From Amycolatopsis acididurans (GTDB taxonomy: Bacteria > Actinomycetota > Actinomycetes > Mycobacteriales > Pseudonocardiaceae), in assembly GCF_012328925.1 (NCBI RefSeq), contig NZ_JAAXLS010000021.1, positions 1-64,000 of the forward strand: 64,000 nt of DNA, given 5' to 3'. Positions 41,095 to 50,310 of the stretch are shown here, piece by piece (position 1 is the first letter of the stretch; the number at the start of each line of letters is the position of its first letter). Both the position numbers and the translations under genes were made by a program. The notes beneath the pieces are model-generated. The model did no database searches. It was given only the letters and a program-made list of their open reading frames with translations, and was not told the origin of the DNA.

Positions 41095-41436
41095 ATGACC
41101 GGAACCGAACACCATGCCGTCGTGTCGCTGGGCGGTCTCGCCGCGGAGCTGCTCGAACAGGCCCGTGACCACCACTCGCGGCGTGGTGCCCGGACCATCG
41201 CGTCGGGCACGTCCATGCGCGCGACCGTCATCGCGCTGGCGGAGGGCGCGCAGGTCGCCGAGCACGACGCGCCCGCGGCGGCGACGCTGCAGGTACTGAC
41301 CGGGCAGGTCCGGCTGCACACCGAGGACCGCGAATGGGTGCTGGGCACGGGCGAGCTGGTGCCGCTCCCGCCGCAGCGGCACGGCCTGACCGCTCTGGCG
41401 GACTGCGCGGTGCTGCTGACCGTCGCCCTGCGGTGA
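41095..41436 (+). CDS. Small cupin-domain protein
   Basis: A 113-residue single cupin. The strand segment TSMRATVIALAEGAQVAEHDAPAAATLQVLTGQV and the second motif LVPLPPQRHGLTALADCAVLL give the two halves of the barrel. The usual metal-binding GxxxxHxH is reduced (AEHDAP), so it may not bind metal strongly. GGGAG 8 bases upstream supports this ATG over one further up. Confidence 0.75.
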   Translation: MTGTEHHAVVSLGGLAAELLEQARDHHSRRGARTIASGTSMRATVIALAEGAQVAEHDAPAAATLQVLTGQVRLHTEDREWVLGTGELVPLPPQRHGLTALADCAVLLTVALR

Positions 41437-41509
41437 CGTTTCCGCCGTTCGCGCGGGTTAACGCGGGCGCGGATGGGAAACCCTTTCGGTTGGAAGGGAG
41501 GCGGGGAAC

Positions 41510-41839
41510 ATGGGGTGTTACCGGGTGTGGGCCGCGATTTGCCTCGAAACCGCCGACTACGATGCCGCCGGCACCGTGGAATGGGCGGTCCGGCAGCGGC
41601 TCGCCGATCAGAGTGAGGAAGCCGCGAGGCTGTACACGGTCCGGCTGGACCAGCCCGACTGGCTGCAGGCCTGCTGGCGCATCCGGGCGGAAAGCGACGA
41701 ACGCGCAGCGCTGTGGGCCCTGCACGCACTGCGCTCCGCGGCGACGGCGGCATGCCGCCACGCGGGCCGCAACACCGAGCGTGTCGACGTCGCGCCGGTG
41801 TTCTCACTGACGGTGGAGCCGGAACCCGCGAAGAGGTGA
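41510..41839 (+). CDS. Hypothetical protein
   Basis: A 109-residue soluble protein, Trp- and Ala-rich, with no family I recognise. The sequence reads like a small alpha/beta fold (YRVWAAICLETADYDAAG then helices EWAVRQRLADQSEEAARLY). A good ribosome-binding site, GGGAGGCGGGG, precedes the ATG, which supports expression. It stands alone between the cupin and a small membrane protein. Confidence 0.65.
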   Translation: MGCYRVWAAICLETADYDAAGTVEWAVRQRLADQSEEAARLYTVRLDQPDWLQACWRIRAESDERAALWALHALRSAATAACRHAGRNTERVDVAPVFSLTVEPEPAKR

Positions 41840-41975
41840 TTCCCTCACGCCGCGCCTGTGGATCACCCGCTCATCTCGGGCTGAGCCGTTAAGAAGGCGT
41901 CAAAAGATCCGGCGACGGCGTCCCCTTCGCGATAAGAGCTGCTACTTCGCCCGCTGGGTCGGTGTGCGATAGGGC

Positions 41976-42383
41976 ATGCGCATATTCCTGCCGGGAGGAT
42001 TCGGGTTTCCGCTCGGGTTCGGTGCCGGCATCGGCGTCACCATGGTGGCCGTCGCGGCCGGTGCGGCGAGCCATCACGTCTGGTCGGTGCTCGCGCTCGC
42101 CGCCACCACCGCCGCCGTGTCCTCGGTGACGACGGTTCCCGCGGCGCTGGCCACGGCGGCCGCGTGCTGGTGCCTGCACTCGGGTTTCGTCCTCGGCCGC
42201 TACGGCCAGCTGGTGTTCACTCGCGAGGCGCTGGAGGCCGCGGCCCTGTTCGTCGTGGCCGCATTGCTCGCGGTCACTGTGCGACCAGAGCCCAAGCCAG
42301 CACGAGGCCGCCCGAGTTGGTGGCAAGGTGCACCAGCGCCGTCGCGATCAGACCACGGCCGAGATAACGCCACCAACAGCTGA
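41976..42383 (+). CDS. Small membrane protein
   Basis: A 135-residue protein with three or four likely membrane helices (about residues 12-32, 36-56, 58-72 and 86-102) and a charged C terminus. Function unknown. Its last 110 bases overlap the convergent CPBP gene, so the true end or expression level is open to doubt. The start is close to a weak GATAGGG. Confidence 0.5.
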   Translation: MRIFLPGGFGFPLGFGAGIGVTMVAVAAGAASHHVWSVLALAATTAAVSSVTTVPAALATAAACWCLHSGFVLGRYGQLVFTREALEAAALFVVAALLAVTVRPEPKPARGRPSWWQGAPAPSRSDHGRDNATNS

Positions 42384-42993
42384 ACACCCCGGCCATGGCC
42401 GCGGCCAGCATCGCCAGCAGTGACACCACGGTCTGTGGGAGGCCGCCGAGCGCCGCCGCCACCGCGGCGTTGCGCATCAGCGCCAGTGACGGCAGCAGGT
42501 GCCACAACCCGAACAGCGCGGACGCGCCGAGCACGGGCCACCACCGCCCGCGCTCACCCCCGCCCAGCAGCGCCGGAAGCACACCGCGGAACCCGATTTC
42601 CTCCACCAGCACCGTGCCGAACGGGATGCGGACGAGCGCGAACCACATCAGCTGACCGAACCCCGGCGTGCCGACCCGCCCGTCGTGAAACACCAGGCGT
42701 GCCGAGGGGACCGCCAGCACGACGCCGAATCCGAGCAGCACCACCGCGAATCCCGCGAGCCCGAACAGCAACGAGCGCCGCGCGTCGCGGACGCTCAAGC
42801 CGATCTCGGCCCACCGCAGGCCGGTCAGCCGCGCCAGCAGCACCAGCACGGCGGCCGTGACCGTGCCGCACACCGGATACGCCCAGCCCGGCAGCACCCG
42901 GTTGGCCAGCACCGTCGCCGCCGCGAGCACCAGCACGGCGGCGAGCACGGGCACGGCCCGCGCCCGGGCCGGGGCGACTGTGGTGACGGACAT
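42274..42993 (-). CDS. CPBP-family intramembrane metalloprotease
   Basis: A 239-residue polytopic membrane protein. The CPBP/ABI signature EEIGFRG sits in VLVEEIGFRGVLPALL, followed by FGLWHLLPSL and a last-helix VHLATNSGG, supplying the Glu and His residues of the presumed active site. Family members cleave prenylated or other membrane proteins, or confer bacteriocin immunity. The ATG at 42993 has GGAGA upstream. It is divergent from the hydrolase gene. Confidence 0.87.
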   Translation of the reverse strand: MSVTTVAPARARAVPVLAAVLVLAAATVLANRVLPGWAYPVCGTVTAAVLVLLARLTGLRWAEIGLSVRDARRSLLFGLAGFAVVLLGFGVVLAVPSARLVFHDGRVGTPGFGQLMWFALVRIPFGTVLVEEIGFRGVLPALLGGGERGRWWPVLGASALFGLWHLLPSLALMRNAAVAAALGGLPQTVVSLLAMLAAAMAGVFSCWWRYLGRGLIATALVHLATNSGGLVLAWALVAQ

Positions 42994-43031
42994 CGTGTCT
43001 CCATTGTGCTGGCCTCGGCTAACGTCGGGGC

Positions 43032-43733
43032 GTGACTTCGACACTCGTCGCCGTTCCCGGCACCCTGTGCAGCCCCGAGATCTTCACCCGGCTCGCCGGG
43101 GAACTGCGCGACGAGATCACCGTCGAGGCGGTGGACTGGATGACCGAGCCCGGCCCGTGGGGCATCGAGGACATCGCGGGGCGGCTGGCCGTGCGGATCG
43201 AGCGCGACCACGGCGCGCCCGTGCTCGTCGCGGGCCATTCGACCGGCGGCTCGATCGCGCTGACGCTGGCCGCGGCGCGCTCCGACCTCGTGGCCGGCCT
43301 GCTGCTGGCGAACACGGGCGCGCACATGCGCGGGCACGGCGACGTGGACCGCATCCTCGACACGATCGCCACGGCGTGGGGGCCAAAGCTGCATGCCGCG
43401 GTGCTCGACCGGTCGTTCGCCGAGCCGGTGCCGGCGCGGTTCCGCGACAGCCTGCTCGCCTACGCGGCCACCGTGCAGCAGGAGGCGGCGCTGGACGTGC
43501 TGCGCAGCCAGCGGGATCTGGACCTGACCGCCCGCCTGCCGCACATCGCCTGTCCCGTCACCGTCCTGCACGGAGTGCTCGATCGCGCGCGCTCGGTCGC
43601 CGATGCGGAGTATCTGGTGGCACATCTGCCGAATTGTGCACTGAGGACTGTCTACACAGGACACAGCCCGGTGTGGGAGGACGTGCGCGCCACCGCCGCG
43701 GCGGTACGCGCGCTGAACCACGAAAACCGGTGA
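43032..43733 (+). CDS. Alpha/beta hydrolase
   Basis: A 233-residue alpha/beta-hydrolase fold protein. The nucleophile elbow is VAGHSTGGSIALTL (Ser at about residue 75), the acid lies in VLHGVLDRARS, and the catalytic His is in YTGHSPVWED. The substrate is unknown; the size suits small esters. The GTG start has only a 38-base gap to the divergent CPBP gene. Confidence 0.86.
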   Translation: MTSTLVAVPGTLCSPEIFTRLAGELRDEITVEAVDWMTEPGPWGIEDIAGRLAVRIERDHGAPVLVAGHSTGGSIALTLAAARSDLVAGLLLANTGAHMRGHGDVDRILDTIATAWGPKLHAAVLDRSFAEPVPARFRDSLLAYAATVQQEAALDVLRSQRDLDLTARLPHIACPVTVLHGVLDRARSVADAEYLVAHLPNCALRTVYTGHSPVWEDVRATAAAVRALNHENR

Positions 43734-43809
43734 CCAACGACCCTTCAACGTGGGCGCCCGGCGGCTGAGGGTGGATGGTGACGCACCTTCCACGCACAGG
43801 ACCGAGCCC

Positions 43810-45369
43810 ATGACAAACACCCTCGTCGGTCCGCATCGTGCGATGCGGGCACAGGACAGCCTCTGGCTGCATCTCGACCGGCCGGCCAACCGGCTGGTCA
43901 TCACCTCGGTGCTGTGGACCGAGACGCCGATCGACACCGCGGCACTGCGCGAGATCGTCGCGGACCGGATACTCGCGCGGTTCCCCGTCTACCTGCAGCG
44001 GCCCGTGCCGAGCCGGGTGCCGGGCAAGCCGCCGATCTGGGAGACCGACCCCGATTTCGATCTGTCGCGGCACTTCGTCGTGTGCGACATGCCCGCACCC
44101 GGCGACGCGCGCGCCCTGCAGGACTTCGTCGCCGCCGAACGCAGCCGCCCCTTCGAATCCGACCATCCGCTCTGGTCGATCCACCTGCTGCACGGCTACG
44201 GCAACGGCAGTGCGCTCGTGATGCGCTCGCATCACGCGATGGCCGACGGCATCCGGCTCACCCAGGTCATGTTCAGCCTGCTCGATCCGCTGGACGGCGC
44301 GCCCGCGAAGCCCTCGGCCCGGGTCGGCGGCATGGCGCCGCGGCACGAGAACGGGGTGCGCCCGGTGACGCAGCTCAGCACGTCCCTCGTCCGCGAGGTG
44401 GACGAGCTGGGCCTGCGCTTCGAGAACCTGGCCCGCCGCCTCGGGCCGCTCGCGCAGGCCGCGGTCGCGGTGCCGGCCTTCGGGGCCACGGCCGCCGCGG
44501 GCGTGGCCGGTGCCGCGCTGGACATCGCGCTGTCGGCGTTGCCCGCCGCTCCGCGTGGTCTTGCCGACCGGCTCGCCACGACCGGGCTGACGTTGTGGCA
44601 CAGCGCGGAGAGCGTCGCGAAGCTGCTCGGCTGGCCGGGTACGGCCCGGCTGTGGGAGGGCGAGCCGGGTATCGCGAAGACCGCCGTCTGGGGCCGGCCG
44701 ATTCCGCTCGCCGCGTTGAGCCGCATCGGCCACACGACCGGAACCACCGTCAACGACGTGTGCACGGCGCTCGTCGCCGGCGCGCTGGATCGCTACCTCG
44801 CCGAGCACAAGCGGGGCGGGGCGGGACTGCGCGATGTCGTGTGGATGCTGCCGGTGAGCCTGGAGAAGTTCGACACGAGGTTGCCGCCCGCACTGGGCAA
44901 TCACTTCTCGCTGGTGCTCGCGCACCTGCCGCTCGGCCGCGGCGGGTTCCACGAGCGGCTGGCCGAGGTGCACCGGCGCGTGCTGCGCATCCGCGACTCC
45001 TACGAACCGTTGATCACCTACGCGCTGCAGGAGGTGGTGAGCCAGAGCCCGCCCCCGATCGCGTCCCGGCTGATCCGGTTCTTCACCGACAAGGCCATCG
45101 GGGTGCTGACGAACGTGCCGGGGCCGAGCGCGCCGATGCAGATCGCCGGCGCGCGGGTCGCCGGTGTCGTCGGGTGGGCGCCGACGAGCGGGCGGCAGGC
45201 GATCACGGTGTGCGTGTTCACCTATGCCGGACAGGTGTTCTTCGGTTTCGGCACCGACCAGCGGCTGATTCCGGACGCGGACCGGCTCGTGGCCGCGCTG
45301 GAAGCGGAGGTGCGGGACGCGACGCGGGTCATTCCGCTCGACGAGAAACGGTTGGCAGCGGTGCGGTGA
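43810..45369 (+). CDS. Wax ester synthase/diacylglycerol acyltransferase (WS/DGAT) family
   Basis: A 519-residue acyltransferase that would esterify acyl-CoA to diacylglycerol or fatty alcohols for storage lipid. The catalytic HHxxxDG is RSHHAMADGIRL (near residue 139), preceded by the PLW motif HPLWSIHLL. The C-terminal half has NDVCTALVAGAL and the ALGNHFSLVLAHLP and NVPGP motifs of this family. A convergent SRPBCC gene overlaps its 3' end by 41 bases. Confidence 0.92.
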   Translation: MTNTLVGPHRAMRAQDSLWLHLDRPANRLVITSVLWTETPIDTAALREIVADRILARFPVYLQRPVPSRVPGKPPIWETDPDFDLSRHFVVCDMPAPGDARALQDFVAAERSRPFESDHPLWSIHLLHGYGNGSALVMRSHHAMADGIRLTQVMFSLLDPLDGAPAKPSARVGGMAPRHENGVRPVTQLSTSLVREVDELGLRFENLARRLGPLAQAAVAVPAFGATAAAGVAGAALDIALSALPAAPRGLADRLATTGLTLWHSAESVAKLLGWPGTARLWEGEPGIAKTAVWGRPIPLAALSRIGHTTGTTVNDVCTALVAGALDRYLAEHKRGGAGLRDVVWMLPVSLEKFDTRLPPALGNHFSLVLAHLPLGRGGFHERLAEVHRRVLRIRDSYEPLITYALQEVVSQSPPPIASRLIRFFTDKAIGVLTNVPGPSAPMQIAGARVAGVVGWAPTSGRQAITVCVFTYAGQVFFGFGTDQRLIPDADRLVAALEAEVRDATRVIPLDEKRLAAVR

Positions 45370-45814
45370 CCCGTGCCGCGATGGCGCGCAACGACGCCCG
45401 TGCGATGAGCCGGGCGATCGGCGCCAGCACCCGCCAGTAGACCCGGAAACCGCTCGTCGCGTCCGGGTCTTCTGGCGTCAGCCGCGCCTCGCACGCGAGC
45501 ACGCAGCGATCGGTGCCGTACGGCAGGACCGCCAGGCCCGCGACGATCCGGTACAGATGCGGCTCCCACACCGCGCTCCACCCCTCCAGCGAGATGCGGT
45601 GGCGGTGCCGCAGCGGCGTCCAGAACCGGCCCGTGGCACCCAGAACGATCTCGTCCTCGGCCGCCTTGCCCAGTACGTCCCAGCCGGTGCTCACGAACCG
45701 CTCGGTCGGCGTGTACTCGCACGCCGCCTGGTACACGGCGGGAGCGGGGGCGTCGATCACGATGTGCTCGCGCACCGCGAAGGCGAAATCGGGGGCGATC
45801 TGGTCCAGCAGCAT
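45329..45814 (-). CDS. SRPBCC-like protein
   Basis: A 161-residue protein with the helix-grip pattern of the START/polyketide-cyclase superfamily: AVREHIVIDAPAPAVYQAAC at the start, then strands around GATGRFWTPLRHRHRISLEGWS and a long C-terminal helix. Such proteins bind hydrophobic ligands. The last ~14 codons overlap the acyltransferase gene. The ATG at 45814 is the best-placed start, since sequence before it is not family-like. Confidence 0.68.
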   Translation of the reverse strand: MLLDQIAPDFAFAVREHIVIDAPAPAVYQAACEYTPTERFVSTGWDVLGKAAEDEIVLGATGRFWTPLRHRHRISLEGWSAVWEPHLYRIVAGLAVLPYGTDRCVLACEARLTPEDPDATSGFRVYWRVLAPIARLIARASLRAIAARVTAPLPTVSRRAE

Positions 45815-45917
45815 GCCGTGAGCGTCGTTGCGGCACGGGTGGCCACGAAAGGGCAGAAGGTCACCCGATGACTTTGGACTCCAGACATCTCGGGCGGCCG
45901 CGCCGACACTTCCGGGT

Positions 45918-47285
45918 ATGCCGTTCACCGATCGCACGGACGCGGGCCGCAGGCTCGCCCGCCGCCTCAGCGCCTACCGGGGCGACAAGACCGTGGTGCT
46001 GGGCCTGCCGAGGGGCGGGGTCCCGGTGGCCGCTCAGGTCGCACAGGCACTCGGCGCGCCGCTGGACATCATCCTGGTGCGCAAGCTCGGTGTGCCCTAC
46101 CAGCCCGAACTGGCGGCCGGGGCCATCGGCGAGGGCGGGGTGCGCGTGCTCGACCGGGAGGTCGTGCGCCACCTGCAGCTCACCGGTGACGAGATCGCGG
46201 CCGTCGAACGTGCCGAACGGGCGGAGCTGCGCCGCCGCGCCCAGCGATTCCGCGGCGACCGCGCGCCGATGTCGTTGCAGGGCCGCGTCGCGATCATCGT
46301 CGACGACGGTGTGGCCACCGGATCGACCGCTCGTGCCGCCTGCCAGGTCGCGCGTGCGCACGGCGCCGCGCGGGTGGTGCTCGCCGTGCCGGTCGGTTCG
46401 CGGGAGGCCATCCGCGCGCTGCGCGGCACCGCCGACGAGGTCGTGTGCCTGGAGACGCCGGCGTGGTTCTCGGCGATCGGGGAGTGGTACGACGATTTCG
46501 CGCAGACCACGGACGATGAGGTCATCCGGCTGCTCTCGCACGCGGCCCACAACGGCACTACCGCCGACCGGGCGCTCAGCGACGACGAGGTCGAGGTGTT
46601 CGCCGGGATGGTGCCGCTCGCCGGCCGCCTGAGCGTGCCCGACGGCGCGAAGGGGATCGTCGTGTTCGCGCACGGCAGCGGCAGCAGCAGGCACAGTCCG
46701 CGCAACCAGTACGTCGCCGGCGTGCTCAACCGGGCGGGGCTGGCCACGGTGCTGTTCGATCTGCTGACCCACCGCGAGGAACGTGACCGCGGCTGCGTGT
46801 TCGACGTGCCGATGCTCGCGAGCAGGCTCGCCGACGTGACGCGGTGGGCCGCCGCGCACACCGGTCTGCCCGTCGGCTTGTTCGGCGCCAGCACCGGCGC
46901 GGCCGCGGCGCTGTGGGCGGCCACGGACGAGCGGCTCGGGGTCACCGCGGTGGTCTCGCGTGGCGGGAGGCCGGACCTGGCCGCCGAGCGGCTGCCGCGC
47001 CTGCGCGTGCCGACGCTGCTCATCGTCGGCGGGCGCGACGAGATCGTGCTGGAACTCAACGAGCAGGCGCGGGCACTCATGACGTGCGAGGCCAAGCTCG
47101 TCGTCGTGCCCGGGGCGACACATCTGTTCGAGGAACCAGGGGCGCTCGATCAGGCCGCGCGCCTGGCCCGTGACTGGCTGACGGGGCATCTGCCACACCA
47201 AGGAGGAGCACATGAAGTTCACCGAACTCGCGACGACGGTGCGGGAAGCGATCTCGGTACGGCGCGTGTACGCGGAGCCGTATGA
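45918..47285 (+). CDS. Phosphoribosyltransferase-dienelactone-hydrolase-like fusion
   Basis: A 455-residue two-domain protein. Residues ~1-210 are a type I PRTase (PRGGVPVAAQVA at the start and the PRPP loop VAIIVDDGVATGSTARAA). Residues ~225-430 are an alpha/beta hydrolase (HGSGSSRHSPRNQYVA, the serine elbow GLFGASTGAAAAL, acid in GGRDEIV, His in PGATHLFEEPG). The same fusion occurs as Rv0571c in the M. tuberculosis dormancy regulon. Its role is unknown. The C terminus overlaps the GerW gene by 74 bases. Confidence 0.88.
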   Translation: MPFTDRTDAGRRLARRLSAYRGDKTVVLGLPRGGVPVAAQVAQALGAPLDIILVRKLGVPYQPELAAGAIGEGGVRVLDREVVRHLQLTGDEIAAVERAERAELRRRAQRFRGDRAPMSLQGRVAIIVDDGVATGSTARAACQVARAHGAARVVLAVPVGSREAIRALRGTADEVVCLETPAWFSAIGEWYDDFAQTTDDEVIRLLSHAAHNGTTADRALSDDEVEVFAGMVPLAGRLSVPDGAKGIVVFAHGSGSSRHSPRNQYVAGVLNRAGLATVLFDLLTHREERDRGCVFDVPMLASRLADVTRWAAAHTGLPVGLFGASTGAAAALWAATDERLGVTAVVSRGGRPDLAAERLPRLRVPTLLIVGGRDEIVLELNEQARALMTCEAKLVVVPGATHLFEEPGALDQAARLARDWLTGHLPHQGGAHEVHRTRDDGAGSDLGTARVRGAV

Positions 47286-47553
47286 GCGCGACGGCGTCGT
47301 GATCATCCCGGCGGCGACCGTGTCCGGCGGGGCAGGCGGCGGAAACGGGCATGACGAGAAGGGGCAGGAGGGCGAGGGCGGCGGTTTCGGTGTCGGCGCC
47401 CGGCCGGTCGGCGCCTACGTCGTGAAGGACGCCAAGGTCGCCTGGATGCCGGCGGTCGACGTCAACCGGCTGCTCATGACGATCGCGTCGGTGCTGATCG
47501 TCTTCCTCATCACCCGGGCCCGGATCGTCAAGGCGCGCGCGAAGGCGGGCTGA
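47212..47553 (+). CDS. GerW/YtfJ-family protein
   Basis: A 113-residue protein with the family start REAISVRRVYAEPYERDGVVIIPA, a Gly-rich loop (about residues 39-60), the VGAYVVKDAKVAWMPAVDVNRL segment and one C-terminal membrane helix. In Bacillus YtfJ is a sporulation protein; in actinobacteria the family is widespread and unassigned. AAGGAGGAG precedes the ATG, a strong ribosome-binding site inside the upstream gene. Confidence 0.87.
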   Translation: MKFTELATTVREAISVRRVYAEPYERDGVVIIPAATVSGGAGGGNGHDEKGQEGEGGGFGVGARPVGAYVVKDAKVAWMPAVDVNRLLMTIASVLIVFLITRARIVKARAKAG

Positions 47554-47697
47554 CTCACACCAGCGTCACGGCCATCGCCACGGTGACGGCGATCAGCAGT
47601 CCCACGAGACCGGAGCAGCGCCGAGCACGTTCACCCGACGATGCCTGCGTGGTCGGCGGTGAAGGCAGCCGCTCGCCGGCCGGAAAGCGTTGGGGCG

Positions 47698-48234
47698 TCA
47701 GGAAACCGGCCGCGCGGTGAGGTCGAGCACGAGCCGCAGGCGCCGTCCGGTCATGCCCTTCATCGCGGTGACGCCGAACCGGTAGCGGTCGATCTCCGTG
47801 CTCGCCTTCACCCTGAGCGCGCTCCCGGCGACGCTCGCGGATTCGATCCGCAGTTCGACCGGTTCGGTGCGGCCGCACACGGTCAGGGTGCCGTGCAGCA
47901 CCCAGTCGTCGCCGTCGCGGTCGAGCCGGGTGGACGCGAAACCGATCTCCGGATGGTTTTCCACGTCGAGATAGGTGCGCGACCGGACGGTCTTGTCCCG
48001 CGTCGGATTGCGGGTGTCGAAGCTCGTCGCGTCGATACGGGCCAGCGCGGAGGACTCCAGCACCGGGTCGGCGACCTCGACGTGCCCCTCGCGCAGCGCG
48101 AACGTGCCGCGCACGGCACCGAGGCCGAACATGTGACGGGTCGTGAACGAAATGGTCGAGGCCGCGGGGTCGATGCGGTAACCGCCGGGCGGCGGGATCT
48201 CGACGGATGCGCTTGCGGTGTGTGGCCGGCTCAT
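47698..48234 (-). CDS. YceI-like lipocalin-fold protein
   Basis: A 178-residue protein of the YceI family. It has the start YRIDPAASTISFTTRHMFGLGAVRG, the central SARIDATSFDTRNPTRDKTVRS-like strand region and the end VTAMKGMTGRRLRLVLDLTA. The fold is a lipocalin-like barrel that binds polyisoprenoids in characterised members. There is no signal peptide, so it is cytosolic here. GAGGGG precedes the ATG. The 144-base gap on its left shows nothing I can support. Confidence 0.88.
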   Translation of the reverse strand: MSRPHTASASVEIPPPGGYRIDPAASTISFTTRHMFGLGAVRGTFALREGHVEVADPVLESSALARIDATSFDTRNPTRDKTVRSRTYLDVENHPEIGFASTRLDRDGDDWVLHGTLTVCGRTEPVELRIESASVAGSALRVKASTEIDRYRFGVTAMKGMTGRRLRLVLDLTARPVS

Positions 48235-48394
48235 GGCGGATGTCCCCTCTGTGTCCTGCTGGTCCTGGCCCATCCTTGCCGCGATTCTGCCGCGCCGCGT
48301 CGTCCATCAGGCCGCAACCGCGCCGACCGGGGTCGCGGCCGATATCGACTTTGGTCGCTGTCGCGGACGCGCCGGCGGTCGTACTCTCGGCGCT

Positions 48395-49528
48395 GTGACC
48401 AGCACGTTGACCTGTGAACGCCCGATGTGGCCGTGGTCGCTCGCGGCGGCCGCGGGAGTTCTGGCCACCTCCTGGGGCGAGTACAGCTCCGGCACCGCGC
48501 TGTGGGTGGTGGTGCTCGACCTCGTTCTCGGCGCGGCCGGGTGCGTGCTGGTGCTCGCGTTGCCGCGGCGCCCGGTGATGGTCGGTCTGGTGCTGGGGGT
48601 GCTGGCCGGGCTGGCTCCGACGGGAACGCCGCCCGCGAGCGTGGGCATGCTCGGCGTCGCACGGCACCGGCGGTTCGCGGTGGCGGCCGGGGTGGCCGCG
48701 GTGAGCGCCGTCGCGCACATCCTGCGCGGGTGGTGGCGGCCGATTCCCGGGCTGGGCCTGGTGTGGTGGACCGTGCTCGTGATCGTCGGGCACGCCGCGC
48801 TCCTCGGCTGGGGCGCCTTGCTCGCCGCGCAGCAGGCCCTGATCACCTCGCTGGCCGAACGCGCCCGTCGCGCGGAGGCCGAGCAGGGCAGGCGGGTCGC
48901 CGAAGCCCGCGCCGCCGAGCGGACCCGGATCGCGCGCGAGATGCACGACGTGCTCGCGCACCGGCTGTCGCTGCTGGCCACCTACGCCGGTGCGCTGGAG
49001 TACCGGCCCGACATGCCGGCGGACAAACTCGCCACGGCGGCCGGCGTCATCCGTTCGACCGTGCACCAGGCGCTGGACGAGCTGCGCGACGTGATCTCGT
49101 TGCTGCGCGAGGACGACACCGGTCCCGCGCGCCCGGTGCCCGCGCTGGCCGACGTGCCCGCGTTGATCGCCGAATCGCGCACCGCGGGCACCCCCGTCGA
49201 GGTGCACGACGAGCTCACCGAGCCGGACACGCTGCCGCCCGTCGCCGGGCGCACCGCCTACCGCGTGCTGCAGGAAGCGCTGACCAACGCCCGCAAACAC
49301 GCCCCGGGGAAGCCGGTCACCGTCGCGCTCGGCGGCACCCGCGGCGAGCGGCTGCACATCGCGGTGTCCAATCCGCTCGCGGCCAACGGCGGCCCCGCCA
49401 CGATTCCGGGGACCGGCACCGGCCTGGTCGGCCTGACCGAACGCGTGCGGCTCGCGGGCGGCAGGCTCGACCACCAGGCAGGTGCCGGTGCGTTCGAGGT
49501 GCGCGCCTGGCTACCGTGGCCCGCATGA
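48395..49528 (+). CDS. NarL-type sensor histidine kinase
   Basis: A 377-residue kinase. About five hydrophobic helices fill residues 10-145. The dimerisation/phosphoacceptor helix is ERTRIAREMHDVLAHRLSLL (His in the HisKA_3 motif), then the ATPase N box AYRVLQEALTNARKHA and G box GTGTGLVGLTERV. It autophosphorylates and passes the phosphate to the next gene's product (ATGA overlap). The signal is unknown. The GTG lies 7 bases after TACTCT, suggesting a leaderless mRNA. Confidence 0.92.
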   Translation: MTSTLTCERPMWPWSLAAAAGVLATSWGEYSSGTALWVVVLDLVLGAAGCVLVLALPRRPVMVGLVLGVLAGLAPTGTPPASVGMLGVARHRRFAVAAGVAAVSAVAHILRGWWRPIPGLGLVWWTVLVIVGHAALLGWGALLAAQQALITSLAERARRAEAEQGRRVAEARAAERTRIAREMHDVLAHRLSLLATYAGALEYRPDMPADKLATAAGVIRSTVHQALDELRDVISLLREDDTGPARPVPALADVPALIAESRTAGTPVEVHDELTEPDTLPPVAGRTAYRVLQEALTNARKHAPGKPVTVALGGTRGERLHIAVSNPLAANGGPATIPGTGTGLVGLTERVRLAGGRLDHQAGAGAFEVRAWLPWPA

Positions 49529-50178
49529 CCGAAGCCGTCCGGGTACTCATCGTCGACGACGACCCGCTCGTGCGCGGCGGGCTGACGATGATGCTCGACG
49601 GCGCCGGCGGCATCGTCGTGGTCGGCGCGGCCGGCGACGGGGACGAGGTGGCGGCGGCGCTCGACACGCACGCGGCCGACGTCGTGCTGATGGACATCCG
49701 GATGGCCAGGGTGAACGGGCTCGTCGCGACGCGGCGGGTGCGGGCTCGGGCGCATCCGCCCGAGGTGATCGTGCTGACCACGTTCGACACCGACGACAAC
49801 GTGCTGCACGCGCTGCGCGCCGGGGCGAGCGGGTTCCTGCTCAAGGATTCACCGCCCGCGCGGATCGCCGAAGCCGTCCGCCGCGTCGCGCAGGGCGATC
49901 CCATCCTTTCCCCGGCGATCACCCGCCGCCTGATGGAGCGTGCCGTCACCGAATCCGGCTCGCACCAGCGTGCCCGCACCGCGCTCGCCGCGCTCAGCGC
50001 CCGCGAGCACGAGGTCGCGCTCGGGATCGGCCAGGGCGGCACCAACGCCGAGATCGCCGAGCGCCTGCACCTGAGCGTCGCCACGGTGAAGGCGCACATC
50101 ACGCGCATCCTGACCAAACTCGGCCTCGGTAACCGCACCCAGATCGCGCTTCTCATGCACGACGCCGGTTTCTGCTGA
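49525..50178 (+). CDS. NarL/LuxR-type response regulator
   Basis: A 217-residue regulator. The receiver domain has the acidic pair in VLIVDDDPLV, the phosphoacceptor Asp in VVLMDIRMARVNG, Thr in VLTTFD and Lys in FLLKDS. The C-terminal LuxR helix-turn-helix is LSAREHEVALGIGQGGTNAEIA with reading helix SVATVKAHITRILTKL. It is the partner of the kinase before it. The receptor-linked genes it controls cannot be inferred from the window. Confidence 0.94.
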   Translation: MTEAVRVLIVDDDPLVRGGLTMMLDGAGGIVVVGAAGDGDEVAAALDTHAADVVLMDIRMARVNGLVATRRVRARAHPPEVIVLTTFDTDDNVLHALRAGASGFLLKDSPPARIAEAVRRVAQGDPILSPAITRRLMERAVTESGSHQRARTALAALSAREHEVALGIGQGGTNAEIAERLHLSVATVKAHITRILTKLGLGNRTQIALLMHDAGFC

Positions 50179-50310
50179 CCGACGCGAGCTTGTGACATTC
50201 TCGCCGGGAACGTCCCTAATGGTCGTTGGGGTCGATGGCGGTACCGCTGCGCGCCCCGCGCCGGTACCGTGCGCCCGGCGTATGCATCGGTCCGGCGTTG
50301 GGAGGTCGGC

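Noticed and set aside
47555..49474. A 639-codon minus-strand frame across YceI and the kinase
   Set aside because: Shadow of the kinase; only its last residues look membrane-like, which is too little to call a gene.
50241..50270. GGTACCG...CGGTACC hairpin between the response regulator and the small peptide gene
   Set aside because: The arms are short, themselves palindromic and imperfectly extended; no clear role.
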